A DNA stretch of 64,000 nucleotides from Chaetorhynchus papuensis. Lineage: Eukaryota; Chordata; Aves; Passeriformes; Rhipiduridae. Numbering within the stretch: position 1 is the first letter of the stretch; each line of letters starts with the position of its first letter. The notes beneath the pieces were generated by a model, which was not told where the DNA came from, did not search any database, and was given only the letters and a program-made list of their open reading frames with translations. Where the stretch lies: assembly GCA_013396525.1 (NCBI GenBank), contig VWYX01000010.1:2627008-2691007 (forward strand), in the 5' to 3' direction. Below, piece by piece: positions 1 to 11,779 of the stretch. Both the position numbers and the translations under genes were made by a program.

Positions 1-22
1 AAGGAAGGAAGGAAGGAAGGAA
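1..22. repeat. (AAGG)n microsatellite, cut by window edge
   Basis: About five uninterrupted AAGG units start at the first base, so the array probably extends upstream of the window. It is followed by ordinary AT-rich sequence with an A-run near base 42-51. Confidence 0.9.
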
Positions 23-1412
23 CTATAAAATCAACAAATTTAAAAAAAAAAATTTTAAGAGGAGTGGGTGGCAAGAGAAGGAATGCAAATTAAAACCCCT
101 TCATATTTACAGAATGTGTTTTTGACACAACTTTAGAACTGTCAGAGAGTAGTCGGAACTGAGAGCTCTCAAGAGCTCTAATATCTAAACTTTGTTTCCA
201 CACTATTCCACAGGATGGAGGTGCAGTGTATGTACTAGGTACATCGTTTTGGAAGGATCAGATTCAAGTTTGGATTTACCCCTTCTAATCTATCTGGAAA
301 TCATTCAAAGCCCTTTTTTCGTTTCTGAGAGAGGACTCAAGAATTCTGAAGGCTGCGTTTTTCATGGCAAATAAGAAAATACAACATGGTATTCAACTAA
401 TCTGGAATACAATAAACAAAATTGTAATAGAAGCACATCTTTCCACTTTATTATGAAAGGATGTCCACAAAAGCAAAACATCTGAGTGCAAAGAAAAAGT
501 GTATATGAGCAATGAGATCAGTCTAATATATCTAATATAATCACAATTCTTTCAATTACATATCCAGCCTTTTTCCCATATGATCTAAATCTAGCCAGTG
601 ATTTATATCAAGTAATTCTCATCTCCAGTAACTGAAAGGTAAGGAGATACTGTTCTGGGCAGCAGATGCAACCCTCTAGAAATTTTTCATTGTCTTGCAA
701 ATGGTACTGTGTGGTCACAAGCATCCTCTGTGTGTCTAAACCTTCAGTGTCAGAACCAGCAGAGCTTAGCTTATGTCGAAACCATGCTAACATGAAAAAT
801 TAGACATTCTAGCAGGCAGGAGTTGACCAGGCTTTCAGCTCCAAAGCTAACTACTTGACCTCTATGAGGCCGACATAGTAGATAGACCAGAAATCTCATC
901 GGCAGATGTGACAATAAGGACATATTGCATTGTCAGGAAATGGGAAAATGGGAATAAGTAAAAAAATGTTGTCCTTGGTCATGTAATGGTGTGACCAGTC
1001 TGCAATGCAAACCCCTCCTTTAGAACAGCCTGTTCAAGTTTTTTTTGAAGCTGCTGAGAAGTGGCCAACAACAACAACAACAAAAAGAACCATTAAAAAG
1101 TTAAAGCTAAGTGAGTGTTCAGAAAGTTTTTCTTTATCAACTCTGTCCATAAAGTTACAGCTTCCCAGCTGAGGCAGGCATTTCATAATGTGAGACTTCA
1201 TCCTAATTCAAATGATCTGTAGAATTGTATGATGAAGAAGTCCTTGAAAGATTTTGTCAGCCACAATTTTTTAGCCATTGTTTGCCACTAGCAATAGAAT
1301 CGTGTCTCCTTTCTTTTTCCCATATGCCCTACATTTGTCTATTTTATTTTACTAACTTGACTACCTGACAAGAAATCATGTGGACAAAAATGTTCAAATC
1401 TGATTTTGGAAA
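23..1412. other. AT-rich sequence, no gene seen
   Basis: No coding region or recognised element. Short open frames at 192-374 (+) and 608-793 (-) are at chance length. A small (CAA)n run lies at 1066-1085. Confidence 0.6.
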
Positions 1413-2255
1413 GTTCATGAAGTCATAGAATCATAAAAGTGCCCATAGAATCATAAAAGTGACCTCAAAAGTTCATGAAGTCTAACCTTTCGCAAGACAG
1501 AGGGCTCATATTAAACTACCCAGCACCATGTCCAGTTGCATTTGGAAAACCTCAGGAGACAGGGACACTAACAGATTGCCCCTGGGGATCTTGTTTAAGT
1601 GAAGAGTTGTTCTCCCTGTAAAAAAATTTTTTCTTATATTTGGTAATTTTTGTGGCCCTCCTTTGCACCCTTTTCTTCTGTCCATGATTTTCTGGAATTG
1701 TGAGGACCAGAACCAGAAATTATGTTCCAGGTGTGGTCTGACAAGCACTGAGAAGATTGGGATGATCTCACTTCTATGTGTGCTAATAATATCCTTGGGG
1801 ATGCAGATGAGGACCAGTTTTGTCTTTGCTGCCACAGCAGCACACTCCTGATCCATGTTTATTTAGGTTGTCTAGAAGGACTTCCCAGCAAGGCTGCTCC
1901 CCAGACTCACACTCCTAGCTTGTACTGAGCTCATTGGTTATGTCATCCCAGGTACAGGCTTTTCACTTGTCTTCGTTAATCTTCAGACTGTTCTTGACAG
2001 CTCACTCTTCCAGCCTGTCTGGGTTTCTCTGCAAAACTGCCTCTCCTTAGTGCTGTGTCCACTTGACCACCCAGTCTGGTAAGGGTGCTTCCAATCCCAT
2101 CACCCAGGGCAGAAGCTAAGGGACACGGGTGCCATCTCTGAGGGAACCCCAGCTGTTACAGACTGCCAGCCTGAGTAAAAACCACTGATCACCACCCACA
2201 GAGTGCAACCTGTTAGCCAGTTTCCAGAGTACCCATCCAGTCTGTATATTAATAG
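1413..2255 (-). mobile_element. CR1 LINE 3' fragment, minus strand, decayed
   Basis: Read on the minus strand, this is the 3' part of an avian CR1 non-LTR retrotransposon. The 3' terminus lies at the low-coordinate end, where the motif CATAGAATCATAAAAG (plus strand) occurs twice at about 1424 and 1444, matching the short tandem terminal repeat of CR1. Between about 1506 and 1856 the minus frame encodes the end of ORF2, including an RPHLE-like motif followed by W/F-S-Q residues typical of the CR1 C-terminal region. Further right come a target-like CCAGGTGTGGTCTGAC segment and CCATCCAGTC near 2230. Many substitutions and frameshifts show that it is dead and fairly old. The 5' end is truncated near 2255, as is usual for CR1. 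The 12-mer GTTCATGAAGTC also occurs twice (1413 and 1470), suggesting a small tail duplication. Confidence 0.8.
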
Positions 2256-2912
2256 GTTGGACTTAGAGTCTCTGGAAGATTCCTTTCACTTTATTCTCAA
2301 GTGTGAAAATTGTCTTACAAAGCAGCTTTGCGCTCCTCAGCAGAAACCATTTTAACACTAATCTTGTAATAGGGATTTAAATATTTAGCTTCAGGTATGC
2401 AGGCAATTCAAAGAACCAAACCCTGAAACTTTGGTTCCTATTTGGAATTTTATACCACTTACCATGTTTTGTGGATTTAAAACAAAATACTTTTGTGGTC
2501 ATATGTCATATATAGTATAGAGCATGTACTTTATCTTACATGTGTCAGCTTTGTTTCCTTCTTATGGAGATGTCACCTCTATAAGCTGCCAATACTTAGG
2601 AGTCTGCAGATCTTGCCCTTTTGTCCTCTAAGGGATTTCTGATAGATTTTCTGGTTCAGTTCCCTGAAATTCCTTTTGTAAAATAAAACCTAGCTAAAAT
2701 AAGAACAAAGTAAATGGAGCTGTAATTGTAAAAACATGTCTGTGCAGGTGGATGTTTCTGCCTATGGCTTACTAACTGTTCTGTGCAGGCAAAGTCAGGT
2801 TGAGGAACTGTGCTGGATGCTTCGATAGAGTTTACTAAAGTCTTAGTCTTTCTTACCCACGTTTTATGTTACAATGTAAGATGCAACCAAAAGTATGTAT
2901 TCTATCACCATC
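2256..2912. other. Unannotated spacer
   Basis: AT-rich sequence between the CR1 and the next LTR. No gene, RNA or recognisable repeat seen. Confidence 0.6.
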
Positions 2913-3101
2913 TGTTAAAACCAGGTGGGGCAGTGTTCTTTATCTCTTCCATGACACATCCCTGGTAACTACCTCGGGGAGGTTCTTCTGTTAATGAGCC
3001 AGCTGTTAAAACCAGGTGGGGCAGTGTTCTTTAGCTCTCTTCCATGACACATCCCTGATAACTCCCTCCGGTGTCCATCTTCTGTTAATGGGCCATCCAG
3101 C
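2913..3101 (+). repeat. Tandem duplication of the LTR 5' end (about 91 bp)
   Basis: Copy 1 runs 2913-3003 and copy 2 about 3004-3101. Both start TGTTAAAACCAGGTGGGGCA and contain CCATGACACATCCCTG and CTTCTGTTAATG. They differ by scattered substitutions and small indels, so the duplication is not recent. Confidence 0.9.
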
Positions 3102-3493
3102 CTCACTGCATGACTCATAAAATTACATCATCCCATTGTGAGATGCTCCGCCCTAGGGGAGGAACCAAGCATTCCTACCTGGATATAATCTGAGGTTTGG
3201 AACAACACAGCCAGCCCTCACCTACTTGGTTCCCAGAGGACAAGAGCTATATAACCACCACTGGACCTTCAGAGGAAGACCAGACCCTTCTACAAGATCA
3301 CCGCTTCAACAGAACCACAACTATCACTTCAGGGGGACTACAGCCACCATTTAATCAGACTGCTACCACCACCCTGCCCAACAGGGTATCAGGTCATATC
3401 CTGACTCTGTCAGTGTTTCTGTACTACTGCATTTATTTTTAATTTTCCTATTAAATTGTAGTTCTCTCACTGGTTTGCTTTCAAACTAGTACA
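2913..3493 (+). mobile_element. Solo LTR of an endogenous retrovirus, plus strand
   Basis: The segment begins TGTTAAAACC and ends CTAGTACA, the TG...CA form of an LTR. It has the expected order of promoter parts: a TATA-like TATAA at about 3184 in GGATATAATC and an ATTAAA polyadenylation signal at 3450-3455, followed by a T/G-rich stretch. It resembles LTRs that are abundant in passerine genomes. I assign that from memory and give no family name. No gag/pol/env sequence flanks it, so it is probably a solo LTR. The open frame at 3197-3442 lies wholly inside the LTR and is not a gene. The first 91 bases are tandemly duplicated (separate entry). No clean target duplication is visible. Confidence 0.75.
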
Positions 3494-6400
3494 AACCACC
3501 AGTTAAAAATAATATAGAGCACTTTTCTCTCATGGGTTTAGGCAACATTTTTGGTCACTAGAGAACAGTTCTAGTGAGTACACTTGTCAATGAACATCTT
3601 GCTAAATAAACAATTTATGGGTTTATTTGCTCGGGCTGCAGTAGAAAACCCTTATGTTCAAACACTGAGGGACAATGTTCAGAATTACTTCTAATTGGAT
3701 AGACCATCTCATTGGACAATTTGTTTGCCCTTGTCAACATCTACTTGCTTCCACAGTCCCATTTGCTTCACCTATCAGGAAAAAAACATGCTAGTTTTCA
3801 TTAGTAAAATCCATTTTAAGGTCTACAGGAGGTAAATTATTTTTAAAATTAGGTTTTTATTATATTAGTCAGGTTGCATTGTGTCAAAACCGTGTTGGAG
3901 TCAGTGGCACTTCATTTGACCTTGATAATATTGACACAATCACTCTATGTCTCCGTTCAGTATGACACTATTAACCCTCCAAGACTAATAAATATTTTTA
4001 AAAAGACAACAGGCAATGTTTTACTAATTACTTTAGAATAAATTCTTACAGTGTGTTTTATTTCATACTAGCTTTATTTCTAGACAAAGAGAATGTAAGC
4101 AGCAATTTATTTAATTTATTATATGAAAATCAGAGGAGAAACACCAGAAATCAGATATAGAGTGTTATATATATCCTTCCAGAAACTTGGGCCAATGCAT
4201 CTGACTCCCAGGTACAGTAAAATAAAAGAGGTCAAGCACAAGTTTGCATAAAGCAATACTGGCTGCTTTGGCATACAGAAGTAATATGAGGATACAGTGA
4301 ACCTTTTTAATAGTACCTGTATTGTTTAGGAGGTCATAAGTCTCCCATGTCATACACACAATGTTGAAACTTTACCCTTGCTATCCTGCAGTTTTCCTCC
4401 TGGGATTGTCAAACACTTGAGTAAAATCCTAATCTGTAATTCAATATACTAGAAAGTGAGAAAGCTTTGTACGCTTTCTGTTCAACAGAACTAGCTTCCT
4501 TTAGCAAATCTGACACCTTCTTTGCAATAGAACCACACTGATGGAGGAAATTATACTGATAAGTAAATCAATTTTCATTTCCGCTCTACACGCTTACTAA
4601 TAAATACATTAGTGAGATCATTAAAACCATTACTGTAGGCACTTTGTCCCTTCATCCTTGCTGAAACTTCTGCATTCTTGCATATCAGGTCCATAAAGAT
4701 GTTTCCAAACTGTTACCTTACAGTAATTTAAACTCAGAGAGATACAGTGTGAGGTGATGTTACAAAGATGAACAGCCTTGGAATATGACATCATGAACCT
4801 GACAGGCAAGCACTATTTTCATGACATGACAGTAGAGTGAAGTTGATAGCGAAGGAAATTAATGAAGACTTATTGAAAATTCTATATACACTGGGGCAAA
4901 CCCATGATCTGAGGTCACCTCTGAAATTCAGAGTAGGAATTTGGTGATGGCTTTGTTTAATATTACATGCCAAACTATTAATGCACTTATTAAGCAAATG
5001 AATGAAGCAACTAGAGTGGTTATTTATGCTACAAAATGATATGGGCCAACCATGAGTACAGTTTGATGTGGGCCAGACATGATGACAGAATACAGAAAAG
5101 ATGTGATGATAGAGCTTCATGGTGAAACATAGTACATTCTTAGTGTTAAGGAGAAAGAAGCATGGGGAGTGAGCAGTGTACTGGTGTACATCTACATACT
5201 CATTTCTCTCTTGAGCCAAGTAACAGCTCCTGACCTGCTGCCTCTTTATGCTTTCCATTCACTGTAAAATGCCACAATTGAAAAATACAGGTGTGTCCTC
5301 ACTGAAAGTATACTGGAAGGTAACTCACTGAGGTAGCTCATTTATATCTTTCTTGTATGGAGTTTCTACTAAAACAACAATTTTATCATATTTTCAAGGG
5401 ACAATATTAATTTAAGTTGTGATGTTTCTCTGTAATGTTTTAGTATTTGTTGTGGCTGAAGTGTAACATGTCCAATATTTGCTGTCTTTATTGTCATATT
5501 GTCATAGTGGTACACATCAAGGGGAAGCAAAGATCACAGATCAGTCATGGTGACACAGAATATACCATAATGTGTCCCAACTGTTCATGTAAACGTTCTC
5601 TATGATGAGTTCCACACTCAATTCTTTTCCATAATGCAAATATGCTCTGAAAAAGACATCTGCTGCCTTTGAACACTTTCATGGCTTGTATCCAGCTTTC
5701 ATTTGGCATTTCTGGAGTGGCAACTTGCTTTCTCTATATTGGTGGTAAAGCGTTGCTTATCAAAGTGTTTCTAAAAGTGACTCCAAGTGACTTCCAATTC
5801 ATGTGTTCATTCGTGTCTTTCTTACAGAAATACTGATGAGTTGACCAGAGCCAAGCACAACATTATGGTATTTTCCTTTCTTCTACAGAGTTATGTTGTT
5901 GGGCTACCTATGCTGAATATGCATTACAAGTACTGAGAAATAAACAGCCTACTTGTAAAATACTAGTGAAGACATGGTTTATGCTATTAGAAAATTTGGT
6001 TCGATATGAAATGTGAATCCACTGTTAGAGGAAATAAGCCAAAACGCACTTTGTGTTCAACTATTCAAAAGGAAGTATTAGTACCTCCTGTACTTTCTCA
6101 TGCATTGACATTTTGATGAATGATTGTATTTGTCTCTCTAAAAGGCTGGAATGATGTCACTAGTCACTGCACTGAAGCACTACAATTGCAAAATTTCTCC
6201 AAAGAGTTAATTATTTTAAAAGGTATTTGCAAAATCATATTACTTGCTGCCAAAATCACTTTGAAATATCTTCATACATATCTGATTTCAACTTTGCTAT
6301 GTCATAATGTGACCAAAAAGGTGAACGTTTTGTAAGCTTTTCTCCTGTATTGTCTCTCTTGGTCTCAGATGAGCTATCATAACGTCCCTCAATGTCCTGC

Positions 6401-6783
6401 CACTGCATGCCAGGGTATACATCGGTTTCCTGGATACCAAATGGTTGTCCATTAAAACTTACCTTTCTAAAAAAGTTATCAAAAGTGTACAGTTGCAGAT
6501 TCCTTTCTGCTTCTGATTTTTTGGCCAATAGAATTACTGAAACCACTACTACTGCATAAAAGTATAAAGAATTTTCTATTCCTGACTGCTTTTTATTTCT
6601 CCAGTAATATGCAAAGACTGTTCTTGTTTTGTAGGCCCAGTTATGTCGCAGTGCAGGTGGCTGTAGCCACCGTAACCCCAGAGGGAACAACAGAATCCAA
6701 AGCCTGGTGGTCAGGCACCAACATTTATGACGGACTCCCAGGTGAGGGCGAGTCCCCATAATCCTTTGTTTCCTTGATTTGCT
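3494..6783. other. AT-rich region, no gene established
   Basis: No confident element. Open frames at 4791-5258 (minus, 155 codons) and 6256-6789 (minus, 177 codons) are the longest, but neither encodes a domain I recognise. The second uses a GTG start and is discussed under findings. Confidence 0.5.
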
Positions 6784-6789
6784 TGTCAC
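6256..6789 (-). other. Unassigned 177-codon open frame next to an LTR
   Basis: A minus-strand open frame running to a stop near 6256. Its first codon is GTG, not ATG; the first internal ATG follows about ten codons later. The frame has two hydrophobic stretches, a W/L-rich one near residues 30-42 and a V/I/L-rich one near 78-88. The minus strand also carries AAAGGTAAGT near 6460, which fits a 5' splice site. On the plus strand the same segment has a competing frame of about 49 codons ending near 6756. I recognise no domain. It could be degraded retroviral internal sequence or a chance frame. Confidence 0.15.
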
Positions 6790-7225
6790 AAGTTGATTGG
6801 CTGCTGTTCTCCCCTCCTAGTTTATGTATAAGGTCATAAATATTTATCCCTTTAGTTGATTATGTGTTGGTTCTGGAAAGTTCTGTGTTATTCGATGTCC
6901 CATTGGTTGTTCCCTGTTACCCCTTCTACGAGCACTCCTCACTGGTTAATTCCGTGTGGACTCCTCCCTCCTCACTCTTCCCTATTGGTTATCGCCTTTA
7001 TCCCCACCCCTATCATTTGAATATAAAATCTCTGGACCCGCCTGTGTTTTTTTTCTTTGTCCCTGGACCCTTCACTGCGCTGGAATAAACTCAGATCTGT
7101 GGAACTCATATGGAGAACCCCTCTCTCTCTTTCACCTCCACCGACATGCTTGCCACCTGAACTGGGGCCTGCCCCTTAGGGCTGAGCGGCATGTCTTTGT
7201 CGCCCACCGGGGGCTGTCTGTAGCA
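6784..7225 (+). mobile_element. Retroviral-type LTR, plus strand
   Basis: The interval starts TGTCACAAG and ends CTGTCTGTAGCA (TG...CA). It has classic LTR architecture on the plus strand. Three inverted CCAAT boxes (ATTGG at 6796, 6902 and 6984) sit in the U3-like part. A TATA box, ATATAAAATC, is at 7021. An AATAAA polyadenylation signal at 7084-7089 is followed by a C/T-rich, then GC-richer, U5-like stretch. The TATA-to-AATAAA distance of about 63 bases implies a short R region. The boundaries are inferred from the TG/CA ends, and no target duplication was found. The open frames at 6864-7360 lie across it and are not genes. The family is unassigned. Confidence 0.65.
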
Positions 7226-7490
7226 ACGTCTGCCAACCTCCTGTCTTGTCTTGATGCCATGATGTTTTGTCTTTTCTTTTATACCCCTGTTATACCTCTT
7301 TACAATTTCTGTATTCTTGGTGCTTTTTGCCTACATTCTTGGACTTGTTCGTCAAGCTAAGAGACTAAATATTTTAGAAGCTTAGTAGTTAGGTGATCAG
7401 TGTGTCCCAGACCCCAAGGTCCTCTCCAGAACACATTTTGTAAACTAAGATAAACCCATCCAAGGGAAGGTTCCTTGGGGAAGGGGGGGG
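7226..7490 (+). mobile_element. Possible ERV internal relic with polypurine tract
   Basis: This links two LTR-like segments. It contains a T-rich part (about 7262-7350) with hydrophobic plus-strand frames and ends with a 14-base purine run (GGGGAAGGGGGGGG, 7477-7490) placed exactly where a retroviral polypurine tract would precede a 3' LTR. That position is the main evidence. No conserved retroviral domain can be named. Confidence 0.3.
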
Positions 7491-7715
7491 TTCATTTGAG
7501 CCTCTCATAAGGAAATTTTTGGCAGATATGCTAATTAGTAAGACCTACAATGTTAGACCAGGTCTTTTAAGAAGGGGCATTGCGGTATGTATGGAGGTAC
7601 ATTCGACCTGGATGTAGTGCACTTAAGGATCCTTAAAATAAATACCAAGGTAAAATCCGTTTTTTCCCTTCTAACCGTGTTTGACTCTTGATTTTAAGGC
7701 CAAGAAAAGGCATCA
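7491..7715 (+). mobile_element. Short LTR-like segment, plus strand
   Basis: It follows a purine tract and contains a compact promoter/poly(A)-like arrangement: GTGCACTTAAGGATCC, then AATAAA at 7637-7642, then a T/C-rich stretch, ending near GGCATCA at 7715. It resembles avian ERV LTR 3' ends I remember, but the left edge lacks a TG. The true start may be further left (for example TGATCAGTG near 7395). Boundaries are approximate. Confidence 0.4.
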
Positions 7716-10700
7716 GTCTCAGACAACATTGCACAGTTAGATTTACAAAGATCCTAACATTTTTATCGGAGTCCTTTCAGATCTATCAGCAATTGCCTTT
7801 GAGTCTCTGCAACTTTCTAACTTACAGTTCTCCACTAGAGCTTAGCTGTGTTTTTAGTTTGCTTTGTAATGTCACCATTACTTTCCCCAGTACTTTCCTA
7901 CTAGTATAACATTGAGTTCATTTTTATGGTTTGTTTTCCTGGAACACAACCAAACCCTTCAAATACAGTCTGGTATGCTGTAAACATGTCACCATTCACT
8001 TCTTCCTGCTTTACAATATTGACTCTACATTTATGCTTGTTACTACTGGCACACCAAGAATTGCTTATACGCCAAACACCACAGTGTGAAATAAGTGTTT
8101 GCTTCTGTTCTCTCCATATAGAAAGCACAGTTCAAGTTAAATTTCCCAGATGCTTGCCTTTCCTTATATGAAAGAAGACCTGATGCTAAACAGGGCTGTG
8201 CAGCAGTGGTTCTTGGCAAAGTCCCAATGATCTGCTCCTCCTTTGAAGTATCACAAACAAGCACATTCATAATTATCACACTTATCTTCTCTTACAGTCA
8301 CCACACATTTCTGATAAACAGTTGTACTGGCTGTATTTCCAGCAATTACATTCAAACCCAAAACATTGTGTGAAGAGGGTTTTTGTTCACCATCTGCTAT
8401 ATTCTCTCGTGTCAGTTGTGCAATTCTAGTGAACTTTTATGTATAACTTCCTGCTTTTAGTCACAATTGGAGTTCATCATCTTTCTTCTCTCACACCTTT
8501 TGGTGGGCAGTAGTGTAAAGCACTGAAATGAGCGCTGTAAGTTAGCCATTACAGCAAGCCTGAGGAAGGTCCTTGTTTTTCATATGGTAGGTATACCAAC
8601 AAGATTGTGATGATTTTCCCCATATGTTAGAGAACATGTATTCAATTTCTTCTTGTAACAAGAATAAGTTCTTAGAGGTTACTCTCCTCTGCTTATACTT
8701 AGGGAATGTTTGACCACAATGACTTGTCTTGAAACGGTTCTCGTAAAGACCTGCACACGATAGCAGGATTTACATCACCATTAAACTTAGAAGCTACTTT
8801 CAGGTGGCACATATGCAGCCGTAATTGTACTATATTTATTTTCTTATGTGCAAAAAAGGAGAAACCTCCACACACTTTTTGTCTCCAGTGCTCTCAGACA
8901 TTTTTTGTATTTACCGCAATAAATCTGTTTCCAATAAATGAAAAATGCTTCTTTTTTAAAAAAATCTGCTTCTTTTTAAACACAGATTTTCTTCTACCAC
9001 ATGGAGAAACAACATCCCATATTTTTTTCTGGAGCATGTATGTAATGCTTTTATGAAATCTTTGCTGCTGTCACAAGGAAGGTTGGTGGTATATCTGCAT
9101 AAGCAAAACAACATTGCTTAGTGACACACAATCAGACATGAATTTCCTAAGCACAATGGGTACAATGAGTGGATTGCAATTCCTCTTCTAAGATTTTTGT
9201 TGTAAGATACACTCACACACTTCACACTCACATGAACCAGCTGCTGCCCCACAGATCAGCACAGCCCAGTACCACATGACAGGCCCAGGACGCTCAAGCC
9301 AGCATCTGGACAAGTGACGTCCATACACCACAGCTGCAATGCAGGCTTTACCTTAATACGGTGCTGGACACCTGTGGACATGTGTCCCTATGTGAGGAAC
9401 TGCTGGTTTTGCTGTTATGTTACGTGTCAGATATCTGGCATGCACTGAGGACATGGCTCAGGGCCAGTCTCTGTGATTCCTCATCTGAGGCCAGTTGGCA
9501 GCTTGTCACCAGGGTTTTTGTCATCTGCTGTTCCCCTGCTCCAGATGTCTTACACAACTGTGAGTCTTGCAGTGGTTATGTGACAAATTTTTTCTGTTGC
9601 TTTGTTTTGCAGCTCACGTTTCAATGATCTAATCAGTTAGAAATGGGCAAATATTGTCAAAGTTTTCTTTGCCTGAGACGTCAGGTAGGCTTTGCCCCAG
9701 CAGTTGCAGTGTTTTCTTATGTTGTGCAGAAGTTTGTTCTGAGCTAAACTTTCTTGGTGACAGGCTGTCAATCATTGCACTCTGCTTTTGTAATTGGGTG
9801 TCAAATTTTATTTGTGCATTTTAAATGAAATGGGCCCTGCATTCAATTTCTATCATCACAGTTTCTTAAATAAATGTGTTGAAACTCTCAGTAGATACAT
9901 GGGTATTCAATATGTTTCATATATCATCTTTATTAAAAGTATTCGATCCATGCATACTTTTTTCACACAGGTAAAACCAGATCTGTTATAGTCTTACTCA
10001 ATACAATAATTATTTTCATTATTTTGGTTATTATTTATGCCAATATTCTCATACAGAATCACAAACCACATTCATGAGCCCAAAACACGTGAACTACTAG
10101 AAAAAGAAATGGAGGATGGAAGCAATTCCAATCTTACCTAATTTCAGAAATTGAAAATTATAGCAGAGCAAATCTGGCTACTTCCATTCAGTGAATGCAT
10201 ATGAAATATGAACAGACATTTCCCAGCTTGGAGGAAGAATGTGATCATAACTGCAACCAAAAAAGACCACTTGAGATGTGTAATCTGACCTTTATGACGT
10301 GCCAGATTAATTTTTGCTATTATCTTAAATCAGGAAAAGACAGCTTTCTTTTTTATATATAGGAAATTAAGAGTTTCGTTAATGAATGGTTCAGCATAAA
10401 TGTATTTGATTACTTCCAGTAATGATGTAATAAGAGTCTGGGGCTTTGAGGGGGGAGACAATGGGTCAAGGTAGTATATTTAAACTATATTTAATATCCT
10501 ATACAATATATCACCAGTAAACTCTTAAATACCAAATGCACTGCTATTTGCTTTCACCCATGCTTTATTAATTGTTATACTTTCAGTAACCTTATAAATG
10601 TTTCACTGTATCTGAAATACACATTCATTATGCAATAAATGATTGAAGCTCAGTAATGGGTTTTCCTTTAAGCATAATTTATGATTTGCCTTGGCAGGCT

Positions 10701-10750
10701 AATACCTGGAAACTGTTTGCTGCTTCTGCCAAAGAGTGTGTAAATTCTTA
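7716..10750. other. No gene established; possible decayed minus-strand frames
   Basis: No recognised element. On the minus strand, long frames interrupted by a few stops and frame shifts can be followed from about 9180 down to 7900, including open frames at 8043-8279 and 7901-8128. I could not match them to a family, and they may be chance in CpG-poor sequence. The plus frame at 9361-9627 is also unsupported. Confidence 0.4.
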
Positions 10751-10890
10751 CCAAAACAAACAAACAAACAACAAAAACCAAACAACAACAACAACAAAAC
10801 CCCAAAACAAACCCCAAAAACAACAAAACCAAACCAACAAAAAAACTCACCAAACAAACAAACAAAAAAGAAACAACAACAAAAAGAGAG
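10751..10890. repeat. A/C-rich (CAAA)n/(CAA)n low-complexity tract
   Basis: An imperfect mix of CAAACAAA, AACAACAAC and CCCCAAAA words. The plus and minus open frames crossing it (10656-10946 and 10668-10865) are translations of the repeat, not proteins. Confidence 0.9.
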
Positions 10891-11779
10891 GCAAGCTTAT
10901 GGTTAAACTACAGAACTGCAGTTTATTCAATTGGCATTATGCCTAAGCTCAGAAAAGTAAGCCTCAAAATCTTGTGGCACACATTTTGTACAACTGTTTC
11001 TAAGCATCACTGATTTTACAGGTTTCCTGAACAAAGTCCTTTTCCAGCTCTCCTGCAGAAAAATTTTAATATAGGGCTGGTTTAAGTATTCCAAGTATGC
11101 AGTGGGCTCCACTTGAAAATCTCATTGACAGTTGCAGGAGGAAATGTGTGTATATAGTTAATAGGGAATATGATTGAAACATGTCATCAGAATGCTACAA
11201 TGTGCTACAATGTGCTACAATGACAATAAAAATACAGGGTTTTGACAGCCAGTTTTCCTATTTAATATAATGTTCATAAGCTGAACCAGAAGGATTTTAG
11301 CTCACTGAAGATTTAACTAACTTCTTAGAAAATGATGGAACAATACCCAGAAAGATAATTACTAGATGTAACTTAGTGAAGAAACAAAGTAGAAGAGAAA
11401 GGGCAAAAGGGAAGGGAAGAATGAAAGTTGTATACATTTAAAGTTTAAAGTACATTGAAGAAAAATGAAATTAGTCAACCCTGGTAACTAAGATGCAACA
11501 ACACTTCGTTTAGCATCCATTCGAAATATTTTAGCTGGACAAACTCTGTAGGGATTTTAAACTGATTTGAGTAATGAGAATGATGCAGAACAGACTAAGG
11601 AAACAGACCCTCACTGTACCTGCCGATTCCCTGTGCAGGGACTGCAGGAAGTGCAGGACTGACTTCTGTACATTTTTCAATGCCTCTGCATGCTCAGGAG
11701 CAGTTTTTGGCTGATGCTCTGTGCTTTCAGACTCGTTCATGCCACCTGCTTACACCATGGTACTTGACACCTGGATTAT
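10891..11779. other. Unannotated spacer with a 10-bp triple repeat
   Basis: AT-rich sequence. Three perfect tandem copies of TGCTACAATG lie at 11193-11222. No gene seen. Confidence 0.6.

Noticed and set aside
1506..1856. 116-codon minus frame
   Set aside because: Is the decayed C-terminal part of CR1 ORF2, not a host gene.
10656..10946. Asn/Gln/Lys-rich 96-codon frame
   Set aside because: Translation of a CAAA/CAA simple repeat.
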